This document shows positions 11,479 to 23,400 of a stretch of 64,000 nt of DNA, one piece after another; within the stretch, counting starts at the first letter, position 1, and every line of letters starts with the position of its first letter. Source of the stretch: Amblyornis subalaris. Its lineage: Eukaryota; Chordata; Aves; Passeriformes; Ptilonorhynchidae. The stretch is taken from the NCBI GenBank assembly GCA_018881555.1, contig JACAXG010000252.1, positions 62,001 to 126,000 of the forward strand, given 5' to 3'. The notes beneath the pieces are model-generated. The model had not been told where the DNA came from, did no database searches, and saw only the letters and a program-made list of their open reading frames with translations. Position numbers and translations under genes: made by a program.

Positions 11479-14400
11479 TCACAAGCTCTTCTGTGAGGGC
11501 AGATGGCGCTTGTCTTTGATGGCATTCCTCTTCCTCTTCTTGTTCAGGAAGCTCTCCAGCTTTCCACTCCTCTTCAGCTCTGCATACTTCTCNGCTAGTT
11601 CCAATTTCCGCTTCTCGGCTGTAGAGGAGAGGGGAAGTAAAGTTTTATACTGGAGCTCAAAACATCTCCTCACCTCTCCCTCCCTGGTCCAGGCTTAACT
11701 TGTCCCTTGAGTACCAGCACTAGAACAATCCCTCCACCGCTCTGTGGAATAGTATGGACACCTTGCTCTCAGTGCTTGAATTCCTGTCAGCAGTTCTCCC
11801 TCTAGATCTTCCTGCAGCACGCTCACACCGAGTACTTACATTTCTTTAGGAAGAAGGGTTTCTTTCCCTGCTTGGCCAATTCCCTCTGTTGTCTCTTCAA
11901 AGACAGCTCCCTCTCTCTCAACTTCTGCTGTTTTTTCTGTGCCTGTTCCTGCTGTGTCTGTACAAAAAGGATGGCCTGTGTCAGCGTCGAGGCAGACCTC
12001 AGGTCACACATCCTCTCTTCCAGTGCCTCACAGAGAGGAGATGCTGCACAGAACTCACCATACGATTCAGGAGCCGCTGAAGTTTCTCCTTCTGCTCCAT
12101 GTTCCGGCATTTCTTCAGCTGCTTCTGAACCATCTGAAGAAGAGAGCAGAAAAGCTGCATAACTGCCTGCCTGTCACCTCCACCGTGAAAAGCCCTTGAA
12201 GAAGCAGCCCCTGCCAAGCAAAGGACAGGCACAGAGCATCACCTCCTTCTCCTGCTTCTTGATGCTATCCAGGAAGCTGTACGTCTTCATAAATATTTCA
12301 GGCTTATACTCTCCAGACAGGTCATCAAATCGAGGGTCTCTCTGGACCTGAGGGCAGGGAAGGCAAAGGCAAGAGCTGTAGCCAGTGTTACCCTGTTAAC
12401 AGCCTGCTTACTCTCCTTTCATGGATCAGCCATGTTTTTCACCAGCAATATTATGCTCCCACCATTGAAACATCTGCAGTTGACAAAGACCAAGTGCGAC
12501 AATCAAGGTGCCATCCCCAAAGTCATGCCTGCATCCAGTCTACCAAGCAACAGACATCTCCAATTGCAAGTCTACCACCCAGGAGCCTCCAGGAAGAGCA
12601 GCAGGAGTGCTACCTCCAAACATCTGCAACTCCCAGACCAAGAGCTGGCTGAATATATGTTGTCAAGGTGATGGATNTGGGAACTCAAACCTATCTAGAT
12701 TTTCACAGATTAACTGGGTCAGGTCATGCAAAAATGGAGAGACAAAAAGAGGTTTCTAACTGTGGAAATTACCATATTCAGACGATCCAGCAAGGATAAG
12801 TCAAAGTTACATTCAGATTGGAAAGTGGATGGACATTTGAACTTCTGGGATTAGTACCGAACAATAACCATGGTTTCCAGTGAAACTGTCAGTGGTGGCA
12901 GTCATTGCACCTTCTAGAAACACTTGGATCACAAACTCTCAGGTTAACCTGCAGCTGCTCCTGCACCCACCCGTTGTTCTCCTCAGGGAAACACTATCCC
13001 TGTCTGCACTCCCCAGTGGTCCAGCCCTGTTCTCCAGAAGTAGCCTGGGCCACCTGCAGTAGCCCCATTACCAAGTGTGTGCCCTCTCAGCAGCACTAAG
13101 GGAAGTCAGCTCATGAACAGGGGAGGGGCAGCACCCACCTTCTTTCTAACAGGCACAACTTGTCGCAGGAAAGGTACAGGCTTCTTGGCGGACATCTCCA
13201 GTGGCCTGAAAAAGACAAACATGTTTAAGAGGAGCAGATGTCAGAATGAGGCCCAGGCTAACATGCTGGGAGGTCAGTCAGACCCTCAGAAGAACATTAC
13301 TGCACAACAGACTCTCCCAACCTGATCCTCACCATGATACCCCCAGAGAGGAAAGCGGTGCCTCAAGTCCAGCGCCACAGAAGGCTACAATAACCAAATG
13401 TAGCAATGTGTGGTTAAAGCAACCCTACACAGAAACTGTAACAGCCCCACTGCATCAAGTGAAAACCCACCACCTGCATCAACAAATGTGCTGTACCGAT
13501 TATTCCTCTCATGCAGTCACAGAATAGCTGGCNGTGGAGGGAACCTCTGCTAAAGCAGGGTTACCTAGAGCAGGTTGCACAGGATTGCATCTAGGTGGGT
13601 TTTGAATATCTCCAGAGAAGGAGACTCCACAACCTCACTGGGCAGCCTGTTCCAGTGCTCAGTCATCCTCACAGTAAAGAAGTTTTTCCTCATATTCAGG
13701 TGGAACGAAACTCCCTGTGTTTCAGTTTGTGCCCCTTGTCCTGTCACTGGGCACCACTGAAAAGAGCCCAGCCCCATCCTCTTGACACCTGCCCTTAACA
13801 TATTTGCAAGCAGTGATAAGGTCCCCTCTCAGTCGTCTCTTCTCCAGGCTGAACAGGCCCAGCTTCCTCAGCCTGTTGTCACAGAAGAGATACTCCAGTC
13901 CCCTAATCCTTTTTTTTTCCCCCTCTACTGGACCCACCCACACCAGGAGCTCTGTGTCTCTCTTGCCCTGAGGAGCCCAGAACTGGACACAGCCCTCCAG
14001 ACTGGTCTCACCAGGGCTGAGTAGAGGTGCAGGAGCACCTCCCTCGACCTGCTGGCAATACTCTTCCTAATGCAGCCCAGGATCCCGTTGGCCCTCTTGG
14101 CCACAAGGACACACTGCTGGCTCATGGGCAGCTTGTTGTCCACCAGCACCCCCAGGTCCTCCTCCACGGAGCTGCTCCCCAGCAGGTCAGCCCCAGCCTG
14201 TGCTGGTTATTCCTCCCCAGGTGCGGGACCCTGCATTTGAATTTCAGAAGTTTCTTCTCTGCCCAACCTGTCCAGGTCTCATGGAACGGCAGCAGAGCCC
14301 TCTGGTGTACCAGCCACTCCTCCCAACTTTATGTTGTCAGCCAACTTGCTGAGGGACATCCTACCCCTTCATCCACATCATTGAGGAACAAGTTGAACAA

Positions 14401-17400
14401 TACTGGACCCAGTACTGGCCCCCAGGGACACCACCAGTGACAGGCCTCCAACGAGACCCTGTGCCACTGATCACAACCCTCTGAGCTCTGCCATTCAGCC
14501 AGTTCTCAATCCACCTCACTGCCCACACATCTAATCCACATTTCCTGAGCTTGCTGATGAGGATGTTAAGGGAGTCAGTGTCAAAAACCTTGTAGTCCAC
14601 TGCTTTCTCCTCATCCATGGAGCCACTCATGCCATCACAGAAGGCTATCAGATTGGTCAGGCATGATTTTCCCTTGGTGAATCCATACAGACTACTCCCA
14701 AGAACCTTATTTTCCTTCACATGCTTAGAGATGGCCTCCAGAAAGAGGCGCTCCATCACCTTTCCAGGGATGGAGCTGAGGCTGACTGGTCTGTAGTTTC
14801 CCTAGTCCTCCCTCCTTGCCTTTTTCAAAGACTGGAATGACACAGGCCTTAGGCACCTCTCCTGCTCTCCGTGCCCTTTCAAAGATGATGGAGAGTAGCT
14901 GAGCAATAACATCTGCCAGCTCCCTCAGCACTCATGGGTGTCAAAGTTGGGAATTTCTGCACTGGCCAGGTAGTTACAAAGACAGGCCAATGCCACTGTG
15001 GCCAGGCTCAGTGAGAAAGCTCAGTTCAACACCAGTAAGGAAAAAGTCAACCCCCAGGGAAACAGGCTGCAGGGCATGTGGTACATATCCTGAAAGAGAC
15101 TTCAAATGAATCAGGATCATGAGGATCACAGTGACAACCAATTAAGGGCACAAGTTCTCCTTGCAACACAGGCATTTACAGCTTGATGTTTCAGACATGC
15201 AAGGGGGCCAGGATAAGGCGGGAGAACAGGGAATTACTCTTCCCATATTACTTGGGTGCTGCATCCTGTGATTTGTCAGTACATCAGGTAAGTTACCAGA
15301 AACATGAGAAACCTGTGAACCACCTGCTGAGACCACCCACAGCCAGCCAGAAGTAACACTGGGGCAGGAACACAANCCCACAGGCACAGGTTTTCCAAAT
15401 GCCTCTTAGGGCAGCATTCAGCGTATTCTCACATCCGCTGATGTGGTACAACCCTGCACAGTGCTCTGGAGTCGGCTTCGTACAGCACTGCTGAAGCCAG
15501 CTCAGTGCCAGGGGATTTTCCTGAAGCCCTTTCTTTAAGAAGCTCACTTCCATAACAAAAAGACGAGAGAAAAAGCACGTGGGATTTACAGCAATACATC
15601 ACTAAAAGGATTAGAGGAATTAAGTAAAAGCAGAATCACGCAGACTGTGTGGCAGAAATAGAGACACTGTGAGAAGATGTTGCACTACACAAAATCCTCC
15701 AGAGTCTTGGCTAAAAGGTAAAACAGAAACATTATCCTAATCAACTGTTTATGGTAGGAGAAATGTGTTTTGTATTCTCTGCTCATGTATTGAGCAGAGA
15801 TTCAGAAATAAGTCAGGGAGTGTCAGAAACCTGTTCAAATCACATGGATGCCACTATGAGGACTGAAAACTAGCTAAATACTGCAAATAAAGGGTAAGGG
15901 TATTGCTGTTACCAGTGGGGGCCTGTGGAGAACTGTAAAAAGAGATGATAGCTTTTGTTNTGTTGAATATAGGAAGAAGTCTGTGACAGTAAGTACAGTA
16001 GAGAGGGAAAAAAGGAAAATGAACACGGACGAGCCACAGATGAGACAAGAGCAAAAGGATGAATGAAATTCCAGAACAATTGTCTGTGACTGTAACTCCA
16101 GCCAGTGAGAGCCAGGCAGAAGATACTGATAAGCTGGAAGGGGTTTAGGAACCAGCAGGGTGACTATTTTGGGTCACAGTGGACANTATCACACAGCTTG
16201 AGAGGCACACCATGCCAAGGGCTACAAGTGCCTTAATATAGAGGGTATAAAGGCATTGAGTGCCAATTTAACTATCAAGTGACAGGTGGCTGCTGGGGAT
16301 TTGAAGAGGATAGGATATTAAGAGCTCTGAAAACAGCACCAGACCATTCCCAAATGAAACACTATAGTGACAGGCATTATTGTCTAGTACATTAAAGGAG
16401 ACCTATGCCAGCTCCAAGGCAACATCACCACTGTGAGGAGCTCCCAGTGTAATGTTTGGAGTGCAGAGAGCACACATGCACATTTTTCTGATCACAGAAG
16501 AGCCTCTTTACCCCTTTTTGCCTTGTTGCTGCTTCACTGTAGCTTTGGTAGGCTTCGCAGTTTTCTTCCCACCAGGCACCTTCTTGCTCACTCTTGTCGT
16601 CGCATCGCTCTGCTCCCGCAGGAGTTCCTCAAAAGACATGTGAGATTCATCTGGAAGAGAGCACAGGGCAGACCTGAACTGAACAGCTTCTCAAGGCACT
16701 TCTCACCCCCAAATTCCACCAAGAGGGATGTCTCAGAGTTTGAGGCAGTGACACAAGCATAGTGGTGCCATCCCTGTACAACTGCATGGCAGAAAGAAAC
16801 CACTGCATCTCTCTTTGATTCCTCTCTCATTAATCACTTCAGTCTTTACCACTAGAATAGAGCAGCCTCCCCCTCTCCCCAACGTGTCTTTGCTTCTCTC
16901 TCCACTCAACAGCACACACAAGACCAGTACAAAGCTTTTGTCCGGTACAAAGAGCAGTATGAGCTCTACACTGGGGACTACAAATTCTGAAGGGCCACCT
17001 CTCAGTCCTGACTTTCCCACTTTATGTTTCTTTAATATCCCTTAGTGTCAGTAACCTTTAACACTTCTTATAACGAAAATGCAAAAATATTATCATCACT
17101 ATTATCATACTATTATTCATTCTAGATTTACACCTCTAGGTGTTCAGAACCAACAACTGAAACCATTTCTTCAGTCAGCACTCGGATATGCTCCTTCCTT
17201 TCTCTTGTAAGGGCAAGAAGGGGTTTGCACTGTGTCCCTTCTGGAAGGGAAAGTCCTGGCAAACTGACCTAGGCGGCGTTTGCCTGCCCAGCACCTCTGA
17301 GCAGGGACAGGCACACGGTCTTTCTGAGCCTTTGCAATAACGCCGTGTTTGTCACAAAACACCTCAACCGTGTCCCAGCAGGGACAATCACATCCTGTCC

Positions 17401-20058
17401 GTGGCATGTTGGCCTTGGCTGGGTGCCAGGTGCCCACCAAGCTGCTCTTGTAGCCCACTCACTACCAAAGAAACCCTTGTCACAGGCACACGATGCACTG
17501 CCCCACGAGCGAGGGTTCTGTGTGCTTTGCCAAGTTCAGGAAGCAACATGAGGTCAGTCACATTGGCTCAGAACACAGACTCATCCCAATCACTCTCCTC
17601 CTGGCATTTTTCTGGCTTCAGAAACTACTCTTATCATCCAGGAAACATAATGGGCACAGCCAAGTGCTGCCTCAAGAAACATTTTCTTTTTGCTTGCTCT
17701 GAATGCTCAGGAACTCTGCTCTGTCGAAGCTCATTAGTGCTCTNAGGTAGGATAAGGGAACACTGAATGCTCAGTCTGCTGCACAAGGGACAAAGGAAAC
17801 GTGAATACAGCATGATTTCATTCCACTGCTTCCCCAATACCCTCCTTATCTGAACTCTGAACAAGGACAGTCAAAAGGACAAAGAAAGCATTAAAGGAAA
17901 GGAATAATGATGTGGAAGATACTCTTAGCACTTGATGAAGACAGAAAAGGCACCATCACTTGCACTCCAATACTCCATTTGGCTGCAATTCCAAAACAAT
18001 ACTGTTTAAATAGCAAAGGCTTACAAGATGTCAATGAAAATGAGACAAAGACACCACATAAAAAGATGCACCATTTAGCAAAGGATTAAAAGGAGATTTG
18101 GTATAAATGAGACAAAGCAAAGGCATGCAGAGTTTTCACTGATAAAATATTTCAATACTGGTACAGGAGACCAGACTTGATTACCTGACACCTAATGATT
18201 TCCACACAGTAGTATCAGTCCACGAAATACATCCTACTGTCTATTTGCAGGAGACTGAATTAGCCACTCAGTGTGATAAAAACATAATTGGACATCAGCA
18301 TAAAGCAAGAAGCAGGCAGAAGTGGGGAAGACGTGAATGGTCCCAGCAGGCATTCACTGCCGGGCAGCAGATTTGGCAACTGTGTGTGTAAAAAGGTTCT
18401 GGTTAAAAAGGCAGGATTAGCTTATTTTCCATGTTCCTTGCATTCTTTCTTGAGGCCTTAATTTCCCCATTTTTTTTTCATTCCTTTTTTCCCCTTGGAA
18501 TATAACTTACCTTTTCTGTGCTGTCTCTGTAGTCCATTTTATTTTCCCTCCTGCCATTTTTTCCCTTCATCCCTTATTTTGTGGATTGTTCCCTCCTTTT
18601 TGCACCTCTCGATAAGCTACTGTTACCTGCTGATAACAGGGGCATTTCCTGCTCACAAGCACAGCCTCCTCGTGTTTCCTCTCCTCCCACAGACCCCTGT
18701 GACACATGGACACCTTATGCCTTCCTCAGCTGAACCTGTAGGGAGCTATACAACCCACTGAGCACATCAGAGTGTCCAGGATGCAAGAACAGATGGCCCA
18801 AGAAATGCGTGATATCTGCCCAGTTGTCCCCTGCTGAGACAAAATTAGTGCTGGACTCTAAAATAACTCCTGCTCCAGAAAGAAGATTACAGAGGGCCCT
18901 GAGAGATGGCAAAGGCAAAACTGCTGTTCCCATTCCCATCCAGCTGTGGGAGGGAAAGGGTGCCTGTCGGTGGTCCTCTCCCTGAGCTTTGCAAAAGCTC
19001 ATCATCTCTTCACTAGAGGAAAACAAAATGCCTGCAACAGATGGTGGAGCACCTTGCCCACCACTGAATCCCACTGCCAAAAGCTCACTTCTAGAGACAT
19101 GCTTCCCCCAGGGTCCCACACAGACATGCCCTGGAGACCCCTTCACAGGGCAGCCAGTGCCTCCTCACACCTGTGACACGCTGTGTTGTGCCGGGTGTTT
19201 GACACCCACATCCATTCCCTCACAATTCCCTTCCAGGGCTTTTGCTGTATTTTTTGTAAGGTTTTCATTCTCACCTGGATCGTTTTGAGATGAGAAAACC
19301 AAACTGTGTTCACTGCTGCGGATGAGGACCACCACCCCCAACCCTGAACCTCAGCCCACGCTGTGCCCACAGCCACGACTGCCTGGTTCTTCCACTCTGC
19401 TGTCCCGCGAGGATCTCTCGAGCTCCTGCACATCTGAGCTGGCACAGAGCAATTGTCCCAGAGGTGTGTGACATCTTCCACAGCGACCTGGCCTAGTGCG
19501 AGGTGTGTCCCCGCCCACGGCACGGCGGGNGGAACCGGATGGTCTTTAAGGTTCCTTCCAACCCAAACCATTTTATGGGGTTCTGTGATTCCACACACTG
19601 GGAAGGAAACTGGGGAGAAGAGGTCCCTTCAGGTTTTTTTTCCAGGGACCTCTCACACGGCTCCAGCGCGAGCCCTGCTGTGGATCCCGAGCTGCCCAGA
19701 TGGGCTGGGCAGGCGAGGGAGGGATGCAGGAGCTGGAATGCGAGGGGGCACCGAGCCATTTGGCAACTCCTTTCCCACTGAACGGGCGTCCGTGCCGCCC
19801 CCACCGCGCCGGGGCCGAAGCCGCCGCCTGTGCCGGAGCCGCTCCCGCCGGGCCCCCCTCACCTTTCCCGCCAGCCCCCGCCACGCTCCCGCCGTCGTCG
19901 CTGCTGTCGCCGGAGCCATCGCCCTCCGCCTCCGGCCTCCCGAGCGGCTGCTCCGCGGCCGCCTCTTCCTCGCTCTCCGTGGCAGCGGCGGCTCGGCCCC
20001 GTCCCCATCCCAGTCCCCGTCCCCGACCCCGTCCCGCCCCCTCCCGGCGCGGCNGCAT
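11479..20058 (-). CDS. RRP36: Ribosomal RNA processing protein 36 homologue
   Basis: Seven coding exons (5' to 3'): 20058-19863, 16650-16512, 13205-13139, 12347-12243, 12133-12059, 11957-11840, 11618-11479. They total 840 nt, 279 aa, and all junction phases agree. RRP36 is a nucleolar 90S pre-ribosome factor needed for early pre-rRNA cleavages leading to 18S rRNA. Diagnostic segments are MSFEELLREQS (start of exon 2), PLEMSAKKPVPFLRQVVPV (exon 3), RDPRFDDLSGEY (exon 4), a long Gln/Lys/Arg-rich helical region (exons 5-6), and the C-terminus ELKRSGKLESFLNKKRKRN followed by KDKRHLP. Exon 1 encodes an acidic, low-complexity Gly/Arg/Glu-rich N-terminus that is poorly conserved in the family. The second codon contains an N. 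Exon 2 ends in a Lys-rich stretch and joins exon 3 directly at G-PLEMSAK, so the conserved block that precedes PLEMS in the human protein, as I recall it, is not present. Intron 2 (3.3 kb) contains a 1.4-kb CR1. Confidence 0.93.
13515..14940 (-). mobile_element. CR1 LINE, 5'-truncated, with broken reverse transcriptase frame
   Basis: Lies in RRP36 intron 2, same orientation as the gene. Reading the minus strand gives successive pieces of CR1 ORF2 in different frames: RT segments around 14361-14931 (for example GSSLYGFTKGKSCLTNL and DVWAVRWIENWLNGR), then VLVDNKLPMSQQC (13.9-14.2 kb), [14 protein letters not shown] (13.7-13.9 kb) and FFTVRMTEHWNRLPSEVVES (13.57-13.8 kb). The 3' end near 13515 carries a remnant of the octamer tail (cacagaat). 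Frameshifts and stops separate the pieces, so it is inactive. Boundaries are accurate to about 20 bp. Confidence 0.9.
14941..16511. other. Rest of RRP36 intron 2
   Basis: Unique AT-rich intronic sequence between the CR1 and RRP36 exon 2. No exon, RNA gene or recognisable repeat seen. Confidence 0.5.
16651..19862. other. RRP36 intron 1
   Basis: A 3.2-kb first intron. It contains pyrimidine-rich low-complexity sequence around 18420-18700 and, near its 5' end, the CR1 3' terminus listed separately. No exon or RNA gene was recognised. Intronic regulatory elements near the CpG island are possible but not visible. Confidence 0.5.
19484..19592 (+). mobile_element. CR1 3'-terminal fragment
   Basis: Carries the classic CR1 3' end: gcctagtgcgaggtgt, then ggaaccggatggtctttaag, then ccttccaacccaaaccattt, ending in a degenerate octamer tail (tctgtgatt). 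It lies antisense in RRP36 intron 1, about 270 bp from exon 1 and just outside the CpG island. Confidence 0.8.
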
Positions 20059-20161
20059 CGCCACCGGGACCCGGCCACGCGCCCCGGAATCGCCCGCGCG
20101 GCACCGGCGGAACCGGAAGCGGTGCGCGCGCAGGCAGAGGCGGTCACGTGAGGGAGCGGCG
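20059..20161 (-). promoter_or_regulatory. RRP36: RRP36 core promoter region with CACGTG E-box and ETS site
   Basis: The CpG island runs from about 19780 to 20160. Immediately upstream of the RRP36 start codon are a CCGGAAG ETS-type site at 20113-20119 and a perfect CACGTG E-box at 20145-20150. Both are typical of TATA-less growth-related promoters, and CACGTG is the MYC/USF site common in ribosome-biogenesis genes. No TATA box is seen. The transcription start is inferred to lie within this 100 bp, which is also where the upstream NPAS4L transcript should end. Confidence 0.55.
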
Positions 20162-20167
20162 TTTATT
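20162..20167 (-). terminator. NPAS4L: Candidate polyadenylation signal AATAAA of NPAS4L
   Basis: Plus-strand tttatt reads AATAAA on the minus strand, 317 bp after the NPAS4L stop codon and 104 bp before the RRP36 start codon. I saw no canonical AATAAA nearer the stop; a GATAAA variant lies around 20307. Cleavage would therefore fall inside the RRP36 promoter. Confidence 0.5.
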
Positions 20168-20483
20168 GTCGTCCTTTTGTGTGTCTTAGCAAAACGCGTC
20201 ACGTACACAAAGACCCTGGCGATATCCAACTAAGCAGCCAGTAAGTGTTTTAAGTGCAAGATCTGGGTGCCTCTGCACTGCTAGACTGAGTCATCCTGAN
20301 GCTGGATTTATCGCAGTCTAGACAAAGTTTTTAATACGAGCACGGAGTGTATAAAACGAGAGTTTGCCATTGCCTCCGACTGGATCGGCTGCAGCTGTTA
20401 GAAGTGACCAGCAGGCTGAAAGGAGATGGGGTTACACATAGTGGCCTGCATTAGGAGAGGTACAGCCAGCAGACCAAGGGATG

Positions 20484-23400
20484 TCAGCATCTCTGTAGAT
20501 TTGACACCTGTGAGAGCACGCTTGGAATGTTGCATCCTATTTTCTGTTCAAAAGGAAACCGGAGGAACTGGCGAGGGTCCAGCAGAGAGTTCCCAAGGCA
20601 GGCAGAGGCATCGTCCTCGGCTTCCTCGGGACGGGGCCAGCGGCANGGCGCGGGCGGGGNGGCGGCGGGCGGCGAGAGGCTGTCGGCCAGGGCGCGGAGC
20701 TGCGCGGCCAGCCGGCCGAGGTCCCGGCCCGCGGGCGGGGGGACGGCCCGGGACTGCCGGGCGCGCAGGTGGACCGCCTCCTCCTCCCTGCGGCGGACAC
20801 GGGGTAAGGGACAGCCTGGGGGCCCCGCTCACCTGAGGCCGCGGCAGGTGNAGGTGATGCAGCCCCCNCGCCCCGGACACCCCGCTCACCTGAGGCCGCG
20901 GCAGGTGCAGGTGATGCAGCCGCCGTCCCGCCGCGCACACACGCGTAGCCAGGCCCAGGCGCGGTCCTTGCGCAGCACTCGCAGCACGGCGGTCCCCGCT
21001 GCGGGCCCGGTCCCCAGCGCTGCGGGCAAGGGAAGGCACTGCGTGAGCAGGCTGCCTGTACAGCCTGAAGGCTGCGCCGATGAGCTCTGCATTTGGTCTG
21101 GCCCCAGCGGGACGGAAGCCACACAGAGCAGAGTCAGGTCCGTAGCAGTTCTGCCCTCGCAAAGAGCTGGGGCTCAAGTGGGCTTGTCCCTCCTCTGTAC
21201 ACTGTGGCAAAGCAGGATGCCCACGTTCCCGAGCTTGGAAGCTACCTGTGACCTTATAGACATTGGATGGGGTGTGTAACCACTTCCCTGCCTCATCCTT
21301 TTTGGAGCAGGGGGTCACGACAGGGAGGACTGAATTTGCTTTGTCTCTGCTGTCCTGAATAGCCATGTTTCAGGCATAACCAGACCATGGAGCCAGGGGA
21401 CAGCACGCACGTTCCCTGGCCTAACACTCACCCACGGCCCTGTGCTGGGCAGCTGCCAGGTCAGCATCCTCAGGGTGCAGGAGGCTGTACCACGACTGAC
21501 CGACCAGCTCCTCCCTGTGGTAGCCTAGGTGGTAGGTGACACTGGGGAAGACAAGGGGAGTNGGGACTGAGTGCTGCACAGAGTCTGCACCGTGTGAGGA
21601 AGGAGCTCCATGATGGAGGAGAGAACAAAACAAGAGAGGTACAGAAATAAGTTGTAAATGAGGGAAGAGGTTTGGGAAGGGTCTGTGAGAGTCTCAGTGC
21701 TCACGCAGTGTCTAGCCTGCATCCCACACACAGGCGTGGTGAAGGGAAAGGATTCTTGCTGCCTGAGATGTAGAGCTGGGGCTGTGGTGCAAGCAGGCAC
21801 CCCTCACCTCTCCGTGACATCAATAAATGTCATGTCCAGGATGTGCATGCTCTGGAATATGTCGTCCTGGGAACCAGCTTCGCCGTCTGTGGGTGACTGC
21901 GCAATGGGTGTGCAGAGGGCCAGGAAGGCAGTGGTGGAGGGGGAGGGTGGCCAGTGCAGGGCCACAAAGCGCCCGCACACGGCCACGACCCGATTGCCCC
22001 CGTGCTGCAGCCGGAAGGCCTTGGATGTGCGCATCTCGCTGACAAAAGTGACTTCTGCAGGGAAACAAAACGTTTGGAGCAGGTCAGGGGCTCCCTTGCT
22101 CTGCTCCCAGCAGGGCTGGCCCAGCTGATCACAGCCAAGGGCCAGAGCAAGGTGGCAACNTCCGTGAGATGACAGCCAAGGCCTCCCTTACCCCTGCCAG
22201 GCTCCTCCTGGGCAAGGAGAAGCTTCTTGTGCACATCCTCACCCACTTGCCCATCCAGGATGTCAAAGACCGTGTCCCCCTGGGCAAGCAGCTCCACCTG
22301 ACAAAGAGAGGGCTGCCCTGAGGGACTGTGCCTGTCTCAATGGGCCCTGGCTGGCACCATGGGTGCACAGCCCACTGGAGCCGCAGCCCAGCATCTGCTG
22401 GGGCAGCATGCTGTGCATGCAATAAACGCACCAGGATGGGTATGGGGACAGTGACTGCAAACGCCCAGTGAGCAGGCCTTACCACAGAGAGGCCCAGGAC
22501 CTGAGCCACATTCTCCGAGATGTAGACCAGCTTGCTGTCGGCTGAGAGCACGAGCAGAAACCCCGGGAGCAGGGAGAGTAGTTCTGTGCCAAGGGCCGGT
22601 CCCGCAGGAGGAGCCAAGCCTGCAGGGGGATCAGGGTGAAGTGCTGTCTTGGGTGGGGCAGGAGCAGTGCCCCACACAGAGCCAAGCTGGTGTGGAGTAC
22701 AGCAGTGCTGCAGGTACCTGGAGGGAAGAGCTGAGCCCCCCGCAGCCGNAGGCACACCAGGGCCATGGTGTGGAGGTAGGAGAGCCGCTCCTTCTCCTGT
22801 GCAGAGATGGGCAGCAGGGAACGCAGCGCCTGCAGCTCTGCGTTGATCTGGTCTCTGCGAGCCTTGGAGGCACTCTTGGTTGACCTGCAAAGCCAGCCAC
22901 CCAGGGAGATGTGTCCAGGGTAGGAAAGGGACAGCATTCCCTGCCTGTCACTATAGGAAGAACTGTGAGCNTGGGAATATGGAGTGGAGATGCTCAGCAC
23001 CCATGCCAGCTGCTGCCTCTAGGAGAGCAAACCTTGGGTGGCTGTTTCAGTGCAGCGGGCACAGGCAGAGGTGCTCAAGCCTACCCAGAGAGATGTGCTG
23101 CTCACATGGCTGGTACCTCTCCTGATGGGGACCAGGTTGGACAATGACCTGTGCTTTGGTACGGAGCCCATGTGACACAACCTCCCCACCAAACCCCACA
23201 AGGCTGGAAACTGCATCCAGTGCCATAATGTGCATCCCAGCCCAGTACAATACGCCCTTCCTCTTAAACCACCTCAAATGCCTCTGCCCCTCCAAATTCC
23301 TGCACCTCCTCCCCATGCGCTGGCTGGCAGTCCTGCTGTCGCAGGCTGGTGTCAGCACCTTGCAAGGGCCATCAGACCCTACAGAAGCTGTCCCGGGGTT

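Noticed and set aside
13565..14931. Open frames with reverse transcriptase similarity on the minus strand
   Set aside because: They are fragments of one dead CR1 LINE, separated by frameshifts, and are annotated as a mobile element rather than as genes.
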